Part shown: one piece after another, positions 7,080 to 12,754 of the stretch
How the letters are laid out: every line of letters begins with the position of its first letter
Position numbering within the stretch: position 1 is the first letter of the stretch
Assembly: GCA_946477505.1 (NCBI GenBank)
Contig: CAMKYP010000049.1
Location: 1 to 14,199, forward strand
DNA: 14,199 nt
Direction: 5' to 3'
Source of the DNA: an uncultured Dechloromonas sp.
Lineage (GTDB): Bacteria; Pseudomonadota; Gammaproteobacteria; Burkholderiales; Rhodocyclaceae
Position numbers and translations under genes: made by a program
The notes under the pieces: generated by a model
The model's input: the letters and a program-made list of their open reading frames with translations, nothing else
Told to the model about the DNA's origin: nothing
Databases searched by the model: none

Positions 7080-7099
7080 TATATTCAATGCCATATAAT
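7080..7099 (+). promoter_or_regulatory. Candidate -10 elements for nirE
   Basis: Two -10-like hexamers lie on the nirE side: TATATT at 7080-7085, correctly spaced from the FNR/DNR box for class II activation, and a perfect TATAAT at 7094-7099, which has no recognisable -35 at 16-18 bases. The first fits regulated expression with nirS; the second could give a basal transcript. Confidence 0.5.
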
Positions 7100-7215
7100 C
7101 ACTAATGACTATCTGACTACTACTTTTGAACTATGTTTTCTCAATTCCTTGATCCACGCTATTGGCAGGTACGAACGAGCGCATTAGGATGCCCGCCCAA
7201 AGGAAGAGAAAAACC

Positions 7216-7980
7216 ATGAATAATTCATCGCAATTGCAAGGCGGGAAAGTCTGGCTCGTCGGTGCCGGACCAGGCGACCCCGATCTCCTGACCATCAAGG
7301 CTGCCCGCCTCATCGCGCAGGCCGACGCCATCGTCTATGACCATCTGGTCGGCAACGGCATCATGGATCTGGCCCGTTCCGACGCCCGCGTCATCTACGC
7401 CGGAAAGGAATCCTCCAAGCACACCATGCCGCAGGGCGACATCAACCAGCTGCTGGTCACCCTCGCCCGCGAAGGCTTGTCCGTCGTCCGTCTCAAGGGA
7501 GGCGACCCCTTCATTTTCGGGCGTGGCGGCGAAGAGCTGGAAACCCTGGTCGCCTCCGGCATTCCCTTCGAGGTCGTACCCGGCGTCACGGCAGCGGCCG
7601 GTTGTGCCGCCTATTCCGGCTTTCCGCTGACGCACCGCGATCATGCGCAGGCCGTGACCTTCGTTACCGGCCACCTCAAGGACGGGACGGTCAATCTCGA
7701 CTGGCCAGCCCTCGCCCGGCCCAACCAGACAGTGGTTTTCTACATGGGCATCGGCGCTGCCGAGGAAATCTGCAAGCAGATGATCAATCACGGCCTGCCC
7801 TCGATGACACCGGCGGCGGTCATCCGTAACGGCACCCAGGCTGACCAGAAGACCGTACTGGCGACGCTGGGCACACTGCCGCATCGCCTCACCGAGTCCG
7901 GCATCAAGCCGCCGGCCTTGATCGTGGTGGGCAGTGTCGTCGGACTGCACGAAAAACTCAGCTGGTTCGAGAAGCGATGA
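7216..7980 (+). CDS. nirE: Uroporphyrinogen-III C-methyltransferase (SUMT)
   Basis: 254-residue SAM-dependent methyltransferase that methylates uroporphyrinogen III at C2 and C7 to precorrin-2, the branch point to siroheme and then heme d1. Family motifs are all present: VGAGPGDPDLLT (15-26), RLKGGDPFIFGRGGEE (92-107), VPGVTAAAG (121-129) and the YMG stretch near 176. It is a single-domain enzyme; there is no CysG-type dehydrogenase/ferrochelatase domain. The ATG at 7216 is preceded by AGGAAG, nine bases away; the open frame further upstream has no good start. Its divergent placement from nirS across a shared FNR/DNR box argues for a dedicated heme d1 role (nirE) rather than general siroheme or cobalamin supply (cobA), but sequence alone cannot separate them. 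It overlaps the next gene by four bases. Confidence 0.93.
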   Translation: MNNSSQLQGGKVWLVGAGPGDPDLLTIKAARLIAQADAIVYDHLVGNGIMDLARSDARVIYAGKESSKHTMPQGDINQLLVTLAREGLSVVRLKGGDPFIFGRGGEELETLVASGIPFEVVPGVTAAAGCAAYSGFPLTHRDHAQAVTFVTGHLKDGTVNLDWPALARPNQTVVFYMGIGAAEEICKQMINHGLPSMTPAAVIRNGTQADQKTVLATLGTLPHRLTESGIKPPALIVVGSVVGLHEKLSWFEKR

Positions 7981-8375
7981 AATACCTGTTATTGCTGGCC
8001 GCGCTGTTTTCAGTCTCCGCGCACGCCTACACGCCGGACGAGTTACGCGGCGACTGTCAGGCCGCCGAGGAGCTGTATGCCAAACAGAAGAACAGCGACC
8101 CCCTCCAATCGATACGCAGCGCCCGCTGCATTGCCTACGTCGCCGGCTTTGCCGACGGCTATGCAGTCAGCGACTATCTGGCCGGTCAGGTCGGCATGAA
8201 ACTCAACGCCATCTGCCTGCCCAACGACCCGGATTTGTCGATGCGTCTCGTCCGCGCCGTCGTCATTCATGTCGAGCGCGTGCCGCCGAACACCACGATG
8301 AGCACCGCAACGCTGGTTGCCGGCGCGCTGGCAAAAGCTTTCCCATGTACGGAATCGCTTGAATCGAAGAAGTGA
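7977..8375 (+). CDS. Rap1a/Tai-like secreted protein
   Basis: 132-residue exported protein starting inside the nirE stop (ATGA overlap), hence probably co-translated with it. The signal peptide MKYLLLLAALFSVSAHA is cleaved before YTPDEL. The mature protein has four cysteines (GDCQ, ARCIAYVAGFADGY, AICLPND, AFPC), a number and spacing typical of the Rap1a/Tai family, whose named members are periplasmic immunity proteins against type VI secretion amidase effectors. The C-terminal pattern ICLPN...ALAKAFPC is the most telling part. Many family members sit alone without an effector, as here, so an immunity role is not implied. Its link to heme d1 synthesis is unknown and may be only transcriptional. 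Confidence 0.72.
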   Translation: MKYLLLLAALFSVSAHAYTPDELRGDCQAAEELYAKQKNSDPLQSIRSARCIAYVAGFADGYAVSDYLAGQVGMKLNAICLPNDPDLSMRLVRAVVIHVERVPPNTTMSTATLVAGALAKAFPCTESLESKK

Positions 8376-8400
8376 TTCAGGGATAATCCGGCCTCCACTC

Positions 8401-8485
8401 GCCCCGGTGGCGGAATCGGTAGACGCAGCGGATTCAAAATCCGCCGCCGAAAGGTGTGCCAGTTCGAGTCTGGCCCGGGGCACCA
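8401..8485 (+). tRNA. leuX: tRNA-Leu (anticodon CAA)
   Basis: Complete cloverleaf with acceptor stem GCCCCGG (8401-8407) paired to CCGGGGC (8475-8481), discriminator A and encoded CCA (8483-8485). The anticodon arm GCGGA-TTCAAAA-TCCGC gives CAA, which reads UUG. A long class II variable arm and a T-arm GCCAG-TTCGAGT-CTGGC are as expected for leucine. The gene is the likely attachment site of the mobile element that begins immediately to its right. The symbol is by analogy with the E. coli CAA-leucine tRNA. Confidence 0.96.
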
Positions 8486-8490
8486 AATAG

Positions 8491-8520
8491 CAGTCCAAGC
8501 ATTACCAAGCAAGTCCAAAG
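8491..8520 (+). repeat. Three 10-bp phased repeats beside the tRNA
   Basis: Three consecutive decamers share a CCAA core at the same position: CAGTCCAAGC (8491-8500), ATTACCAAGC (8501-8510) and AAGTCCAAAG (8511-8520). They begin five bases after the encoded CCA. One helical turn of spacing would place all copies on one face of DNA, as for arm-type integrase or excisionase sites. Function is inferred from position. Confidence 0.55.
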
Positions 8521-8544
8521 AACCCGCCTAAGTGCGGGTTTTTT
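8521..8544 (+). terminator. Intrinsic terminator after tRNA-Leu
   Basis: AACCCGC (8521-8527), a 6-base loop, GCGGGTT (8534-8540), then an uninterrupted T-run to 8544. This is a textbook Rho-independent terminator on the plus strand and should end the tRNA-Leu transcript before the integrase region. Confidence 0.88.
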
Positions 8545-8600
8545 ATTGTCTTTTTGTCCGGTAACGTCCAGAATGATCCTATGGCAGCCGGACTACAGTG

Positions 8601-8619
8601 CGTATAACTATACGTATAG
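8601..8619. promoter_or_regulatory. Overlapping GTATA palindromes before the integrase genes
   Basis: CTATACGTATAG (8608-8619) is a perfect 12-bp palindrome and overlaps CGTATA-AC-TATACG (8601-8614), a second near-palindrome, so TATA-rich half-sites occur three times in 19 bases. It lies about 30 nt upstream of the first ATG of the integration module (8648), which has GGAG at 8636-8639. It could be an operator for a self-regulating integrase-arm protein or AlpA, and may contain a -10 element. Confidence 0.45.
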
Positions 8620-8647
8620 CCCGGCCAAAGAAACCGGAGTTACACAC

Positions 8648-9082
8648 ATGGCACTGAGTAACACCAAAATCACATCGATACGCCCGGGCGACAGACCCAT
8701 TAAGGTAACTGACGAAAAAGGCCTTTTCCTACTCGTCAATCCAAACGGTAGCATGTACTGGCGCGTTCGTTATCGGCTCGCCGGCAGAGAGAAAAGCCTT
8801 TCACTCGGGATCTATCCCAGTGTCAGCTTGAAGGAAGCGCGAGCTGAGCGAGATGCTATCCGTAGCATGCTCGCCAGTGGAATTGACCCAAGCGCCAACA
8901 GAAAGCTGGAGAAGGCGGCAGAACTTGCCAGTCTAACCACTGCCATACGTTTTCTCCTTGATAGCAACGGAGCACTTTCGTTTGCCCTTGGAAAACGCCA
9001 TCTATCTCTCTCTCGTGAAGAGACACTAGAGCTACGCCTTTTCTTGGACGCCACAAAGGGAGTCGCAAATGGCACTGACTGA
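8648..9082 (+). CDS. Stand-alone integrase arm-binding (DUF4102) domain protein
   Basis: 144-residue protein whose first ~90 residues closely match the N-terminal arm-type DNA-binding domain of the adjacent integrase (shared MALxxTxI, DExGL, NPNG, WRxRYR, LSLGxYPxV, LKxAR, GIDP). The catalytic recombinase domain is absent: instead the tail (about 95-144, FALGKRHLSLSREETLELRLFLDAT) is a short helical segment I do not recognise. It starts at ATG 8648 after GGAG; the open frame upstream runs through the tRNA and terminator and is not coding. It overlaps the integrase by 14 nt. It probably binds the same arm sites as the integrase and so could act as a directionality factor or repressor. This could also be a decayed duplicate of the integrase, but the tail is open, has a clean stop and is followed by a coupled start, which argues for a selected gene. 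Confidence 0.78.
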   Translation: MALSNTKITSIRPGDRPIKVTDEKGLFLLVNPNGSMYWRVRYRLAGREKSLSLGIYPSVSLKEARAERDAIRSMLASGIDPSANRKLEKAAELASLTTAIRFLLDSNGALSFALGKRHLSLSREETLELRLFLDATKGVANGTD

Positions 9083-10283
9083 CACCGCTATCAGAAACGC
9101 AAAAGCTCTCGAAAAAGCATTCACCATGACCGACGAGCGCGGCCTATCCATTCAGATAAATCCCAATGGCGGGAAGTGGTGGCGACTGCGATATCGATTC
9201 GAAGGCAAGGAAAAAATGCTTTCACTCGGTACCTATCCTGATGTCGCATTGAAAGATGCAAGAGAAAGACGCGATGCAGCCCGCAAGCTGCTGACCGACG
9301 GCATAGACCCCGGGCAGCAGCGAAAGGCCAGCAAAATGGCAAAGGCAGGGATGGCGGCGAACAGCTTTGAGGTGATCTGCCGCGAGTGGCTGGAGAACAA
9401 GCGCAGCAATATCGAAGAAGCGCAGTACAAGAAAGCACTGGCACGCTTGGAGAAGGACGTTTTCCCTTGGATGGGCAGCCGGCCGATAGCCGAAATCACC
9501 GCTCCGGAAGTACTGGCCGTTCTTCGCCGCATCGATGCTCGAGGCGCTCGCTATACTGCCCACAAGGCAAAAAGCGAAATCAGCCAGTGTTTCCGCTATG
9601 CCATCGCCACCGGCCGCGCTGAACGTGATCCATGCCCAGACCTTCGCGGCGCTATCCCTACCCCAAAAACGGAAAACCGGCCGGCCATCACCGACCCCAA
9701 GGCAGCCGGAGAACTGTTGCGGGCAATCGATGGCTTCAAGGGCACCTTCGTTGTCCGCTGCGCACTGTTACTTGCTCCACTGCTATTCGTTCGACCTGGC
9801 GAATTGCGCAAGGCCACTTGGGATGGCTTTGACCTCGACAAGGGAGAATGGCGCTACTTCATCAACAAGACCAAGACCGAACACCTTGTACCACTGGCAT
9901 CTCAAGCCGTCGCCATCCTGCGAGAACTTCACGCACTGACCGGCCACGGCATATACGTTTTCCCCGGCCGAGATCCAAAGAGGCCCATGAGTGACGCCGC
10001 GGTCAATGCTGCACTTCGCCGGATGGGCTATGACACCAAAACAGAAATCACCGGCCACGGCTTCCGCGCGATGGCACGGACGATCCTTCATGAAGAACTG
10101 CACTTCAAGCCGGAAGTGATTGAGCACCAACTTGCCCATCAGGTAGCCGATGCATTAGGCACTGCGTACAACCGCACCAAGTTCCTGAAGGATCGCAGGA
10201 TTATGATGCAGCAATGGGCCAGCTACTTGGACAAACTGAAGGAAGGAGCGGCAGTTATTCCATTCAAGGGCAACGCAGCCTGA
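9069..10283 (+). CDS. Tyrosine-type site-specific integrase (P4-like)
   Basis: 404-residue tyrosine recombinase that would integrate and excise the element at tRNA-Leu. Domains: arm-type DUF4102 (about 1-90), SAM-like core-binding domain (about 98-190) and catalytic domain (about 205-385). Catalytic residues are visible: Arg242 in FVRPGELRKATW, Lys in NKTKTEHLVPL (267 or 269), His330-x-x-Arg333 in HGFRAMA, His357 in LAHQV and nucleophile Tyr367 in TAYNRTKF. All are present, so the enzyme looks active. ATG 9069 follows AAAGGGAG (9055-9062) and overlaps the preceding arm-domain gene, indicating coupled translation. Length and order match integrases of the P4/CP4-57 group that target tRNA genes. 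Confidence 0.96.
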   Translation: MALTDTAIRNAKALEKAFTMTDERGLSIQINPNGGKWWRLRYRFEGKEKMLSLGTYPDVALKDARERRDAARKLLTDGIDPGQQRKASKMAKAGMAANSFEVICREWLENKRSNIEEAQYKKALARLEKDVFPWMGSRPIAEITAPEVLAVLRRIDARGARYTAHKAKSEISQCFRYAIATGRAERDPCPDLRGAIPTPKTENRPAITDPKAAGELLRAIDGFKGTFVVRCALLLAPLLFVRPGELRKATWDGFDLDKGEWRYFINKTKTEHLVPLASQAVAILRELHALTGHGIYVFPGRDPKRPMSDAAVNAALRRMGYDTKTEITGHGFRAMARTILHEELHFKPEVIEHQLAHQVADALGTAYNRTKFLKDRRIMMQQWASYLDKLKEGAAVIPFKGNAA

Positions 10284-10673
10284 CAATCCACTCGCTTGCG
10301 CCGCCGCATTTCGCACAGCGTCATGATCTCGACACCCAATCTACGAATCCGCCATAAGCGCAAGGTTTGATGCGGATTCAATTGCAAAACGTGAAATATT
10401 TAACAGCTCTACCCGGTCGGACCTTTGCAAACCGGAATGGTCGTTATAGGATTACCCCAGTGTCTTGCGCAAGGCACCGCCCAGCGAAGGGCTCCCGATA
10501 GCAGCTGTCGGTTTCCGTCATTGCGGAGTAATGCGATTCGCGACTCACCCTCTCCCTGAGGGTTAAGAAACCTTATTCCTATCCGAACAACTTGGCTCTG
10601 TCATACCTGAACAGTGCCGCAGATGCATCACCACACACACGAATGGCTGGTGCATCAGGATTTAAGGTAACAA
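10284..10673. other. Non-coding stretch between integrase and alpA
   Basis: About 390 bases without a supported gene. It holds an inverted repeat GAATCCGC (10345-10352) / GCGGATTC (10372-10379) with a 19-base loop, a GCGCAAGG sequence occurring at 10358-10365 and again about 110 bases later, and a hairpin ACCCTC (10547-10552) / GAGGGT (10558-10563). It presumably contains the alpA promoter and operators, but no convincing -35/-10 pair was found. Confidence 0.5.
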
Positions 10674-10886
10674 ATGAAAAACCCACTGCCTCCGGGCGCA
10701 CGCATCCTTCGTCTGAAGGAATGCCTGGAGCTCGTCGGAGTGTCCCGCTCAACTTGGTTCGATTTGAACAATCCAGCCTCCCCCAGGCACGACGCCTCTT
10801 GCCCACGTCGGGTAAGGCTCGGTGTCCGGTCGGTCGGATGGTTCTCGCATGAACTCGAAAATTGGCTCGAGTCGAAGCGGACTTAA
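10674..10886 (+). CDS. alpA: AlpA-family helix-turn-helix regulator
   Basis: 70-residue AlpA/MerR-like excisionase-type DNA-binding protein. The core ILRLKECLELVGVSRSTWFDL (about 11-31) is the helix-turn-helix, followed by the wing-like PRRVRLGVRSVGWFSHELENWLESK, both typical of AlpA, which in CP4-57 prophage promotes excision by activating the integrase system. ATG 10674 is preceded by AAGG with good spacing. Unlike many AlpA proteins, a short extra stretch (NNPASPRHDASCP) separates the two halves. It is the likely switch for the element; its targets may be the palindromes near 8601 or the non-coding stretch upstream. Confidence 0.87.
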   Translation: MKNPLPPGARILRLKECLELVGVSRSTWFDLNNPASPRHDASCPRRVRLGVRSVGWFSHELENWLESKRT

Positions 10887-10902
10887 CCTACGCAACAAAA
10901 CA

Positions 10903-10974
10903 CTTGCCCACGGATTTGCCAAACCCGCCGCTCGCTGGTTCGACAGCCAGAATACGCGGCACGCCGTGGGCAAG
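10903..10974. repeat. 72-nt nested inverted repeat
   Basis: CTTGCCCACGG (10903-10913) and CCGTGGGCAAG (10964-10974) are perfect 11-bp inverted arms enclosing 50 bases. Inside are CCGC/GCGG arms and a tip hairpin CTGG...CCAG around 10935-10950. The whole could fold as one long branched hairpin, ending 21 nt before the next start codon. There is no T-run. Candidate roles are a single-strand or double-strand replication origin, a phage packaging signal, or a structured leader RNA. Confidence 0.7.
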
Positions 10975-10995
10975 CCAACTCAAAGGAATTACACA

Positions 10996-11556
10996 ATGAA
11001 AGCGAACTCCGTTCACGGCGATCTCGCCATCGACATTCTTTCAGGACATGTCGAACGCAGTCTGCCTCAAGTTCAGCCCGGCAGCTACGGACGCGCCGCT
11101 GATCACATTGATCACACCCTGAACTCAGCGCTTAGCACGACAAATACGAGTGGTGAGCAACAGCCCCAGGCACCCCGCCTCCACCCACCAAAATGCTGCG
11201 AAAAAGCCGTACGTATTCGGCAACAAAATACCGGCGAAAAAACCTGTACCAACTTAGCGACGGAACACCATTTCATCGGCTTTTCAAAGGGTGTATTTCG
11301 GCGTCGACCGCCTGCGATTTTTAGGGGGTGTCAGGCAGGTATTTTGACCTTTCCCGAGCAGGAAAATGGTGCTGAAAACGACAAGTCGGTACATCGCCAT
11401 TTCTTCAAAATGCCCTCTCGGCAGGACGATCAGTTTTTCGGCCGCACTGGAGCGGCAGGGGAAAACAAGGTAGGTGATTTCTGGGTTTTTACAAGGTTAG
11501 TGCAGTTAATGCATAGCAACACCATCACGCAATTTGATTACTCAGTTCAAGGCTAA
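10996..11556 (+). CDS. Unrecognised ORF in the element (186 aa)
   Basis: I do not recognise this protein. ATG 10996 has a good AAAGGA site nine bases upstream, and the frame stays open for 186 codons; its TAA overlaps the Shine-Dalgarno sequence (AAGGAG) of the next gene. The first 60-90 codons (MKANSVHGDLAIDILSGHVE onward) use codons like the neighbours and give a mildly acidic, His/Gln/Pro-rich polypeptide with no membrane segment. The later part uses rare codons (AGG, GGG, TTA) and has poorly protein-like composition, so the real gene may be shorter or the distal half may be non-coding. No signal peptide, known domain or repeat is visible. The open frame extends further upstream to 10822, but that region overlaps alpA and the nested inverted repeat. 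Confidence 0.4.
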   Translation: MKANSVHGDLAIDILSGHVERSLPQVQPGSYGRAADHIDHTLNSALSTTNTSGEQQPQAPRLHPPKCCEKAVRIRQQNTGEKTCTNLATEHHFIGFSKGVFRRRPPAIFRGCQAGILTFPEQENGAENDKSVHRHFFKMPSRQDDQFFGRTGAAGENKVGDFWVFTRLVQLMHSNTITQFDYSVQG

Positions 11557-11568
11557 GGAGAGATCAAC

Positions 11569-12687
11569 ATGCATTTTTCGCCATTCACCCCGACGGATAT
11601 GGATGTCGTTCAGCACATCAGCGAGAACTTCACTTACCCGGTTAAAAACGAGTACGAAAGTAATTACTTCCATCTAAGCCATGACATTGGCCTCCCTGAA
11701 GTCATTCAAATGATGGTCCGAATTCACAATCTGGTCGAACATCTCGCGAAGTCGGCACAAGAAGCCGTCAAATTTGAAACGACGATTCACGAGAAACGTT
11801 TCCTGGAGATCACTCCCCCCGGTGAGGCGCTGTATCACACGCTTCTCCTACCTCATCGTTTCGCGCATCTGCCACGTCAGCAACTGAGCGAAGCTCTTAA
11901 AGCCTGGGACGACGTTTCGCAGCGCATTCTCGGCCCGACTCCAAATTTTCAAGGTAACCCGATGCGCCCGATGAATGCTCAGGGGGTAACCGAAGGCGAG
12001 TTGATGAACGCCCAACTGATCCGAATTCGTGAAGCTACTGGTCGAAAAATTTATAAGTCTGAACAGTTGCGGCGGAGCAAGGAGGCGCAAAAGGCCTGCA
12101 ATGCCAAGACCAAGCTTGTGGATCGACTGCACGAACTCCATCCTGGGCTGTTTGGATTAAAGATCGCCTTGATGTACTCGCAAGATTTCGCGGGGAAAGT
12201 CCGGCTGAAGGAATCTACTGAACACATTCAGAAATTGATGGAAGCGCTGAACAACGACCTTTGGTTTGGCAAGTCTGTCGGGTATATCTGGACTCGGCAC
12301 TACCTGTCCGAGGCCGGATACCGCTACAACCTGGTTCTGTTGTTCGATCCCAGCATTACACCGGCCCACACAATCGATAGCAACTACGTACTCCAGGAAT
12401 GGCAGGCGAGTACGAAAGGCGCAGGGCTTGACTGCTTATTGGCTAACTACGTCCGCAATGCCGATGAGCTGTTTCACGATATCAAATGCTCCCAAGCAGC
12501 GGAACGGTATATTCGGCTGAGCCCAGACGCGACCTTTCCCCATTATGGGGTGAGCGAGTTGCCAAGCGCTAAATCGCTGTCGGAGCTTGAGCAGGAACCG
12601 CCTACCCACTTTGGAAGTCGTGGTGAATTCGGCGGGAATGACATGCAAGATTTGAGTCTCCCTCTGAACAACCGCTTCACGAAGTAA
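11569..12687 (+). CDS. Gp2/YagK-like protein, degenerate HUH motif
   Basis: 372-residue protein with distant resemblance to the inovirus Gp2/YagK-YfjJ family, seen best by comparison with the gene that follows. LFGLKIALMYSQDF (about 194-207) aligns with LVVLRIDLEYRQEF there, and VGYIWTRHYLSEAGYRYNLVLLFDPS (238-262) with its GYIAKLEYGVLKGLHFHLILFFDGS. Where the partner has HFH, this protein has Y251-R-Y253, and no YxxK motif is found in the expected downstream region, so nicking activity is unlikely. The N-terminal half (1-180) is not recognised. ATG 11569 follows AAGGAG. It could be a regulatory or DNA-binding paralogue of the Rep-like protein. Assignment is by eye and weak on its own. Confidence 0.55.
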   Translation: MHFSPFTPTDMDVVQHISENFTYPVKNEYESNYFHLSHDIGLPEVIQMMVRIHNLVEHLAKSAQEAVKFETTIHEKRFLEITPPGEALYHTLLLPHRFAHLPRQQLSEALKAWDDVSQRILGPTPNFQGNPMRPMNAQGVTEGELMNAQLIRIREATGRKIYKSEQLRRSKEAQKACNAKTKLVDRLHELHPGLFGLKIALMYSQDFAGKVRLKESTEHIQKLMEALNNDLWFGKSVGYIWTRHYLSEAGYRYNLVLLFDPSITPAHTIDSNYVLQEWQASTKGAGLDCLLANYVRNADELFHDIKCSQAAERYIRLSPDATFPHYGVSELPSAKSLSELEQEPPTHFGSRGEFGGNDMQDLSLPLNNRFTK

Positions 12688-12692
12688 TGTTC

Positions 12693-12725
12693 GATCGACA
12701 CCGTGCAATACGCTCGGTGTCGATC
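12693..12725. repeat. Long hairpin between the paired Gp2-like genes
   Basis: GATCGACACCG (12693-12703) and CGGTGTCGATC (12715-12725) form a perfect 11-bp stem; after one mismatch a further GC/GC pair closes a five-base loop (AATAC). It occupies most of the 67-nt gap between the two genes and is followed by a C-run, not a T-run, so it is a poor terminator. Its place beside a Rep-like gene makes an origin or nick-site hairpin possible. Confidence 0.68.
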
Positions 12726-12754
12726 CCCCCTCTGCACACTAGGAGACTAGACTG

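Noticed and set aside
5039..7105. 688-codon open frame on the plus strand opposite nirS
   Set aside because: It is an antisense shadow of nirS: GC-rich third positions create long opposite frames, the translation is not protein-like, and nirS is unmistakable on the minus strand.
8466..8485. Search for a second copy of the tRNA-Leu 3' end as the far attachment site
   Set aside because: No copy was found by eye up to 14199; the other junction must lie outside the window.
8491..8520. Short phased repeats considered as a CRISPR fragment
   Set aside because: Repeats are 10 bp with no spacers and sit at an integration boundary; no cas gene is present.
8456..8647. N-terminal extension of the arm-domain protein
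   Set aside because: It runs through the tRNA 3' end and a terminator; the start at 8648 has GGAG and matches the integrase N-terminus.
10822..10995. Upstream extension of the unrecognised ORF
   Set aside because: It overlaps alpA in another frame and the nested inverted repeat; the ATG at 10996 has a proper ribosome binding site.
11441..11456. GCCGC/GCGGC hairpin considered as a terminator
   Set aside because: Short stem, no T-run on either strand, and inside an open frame.
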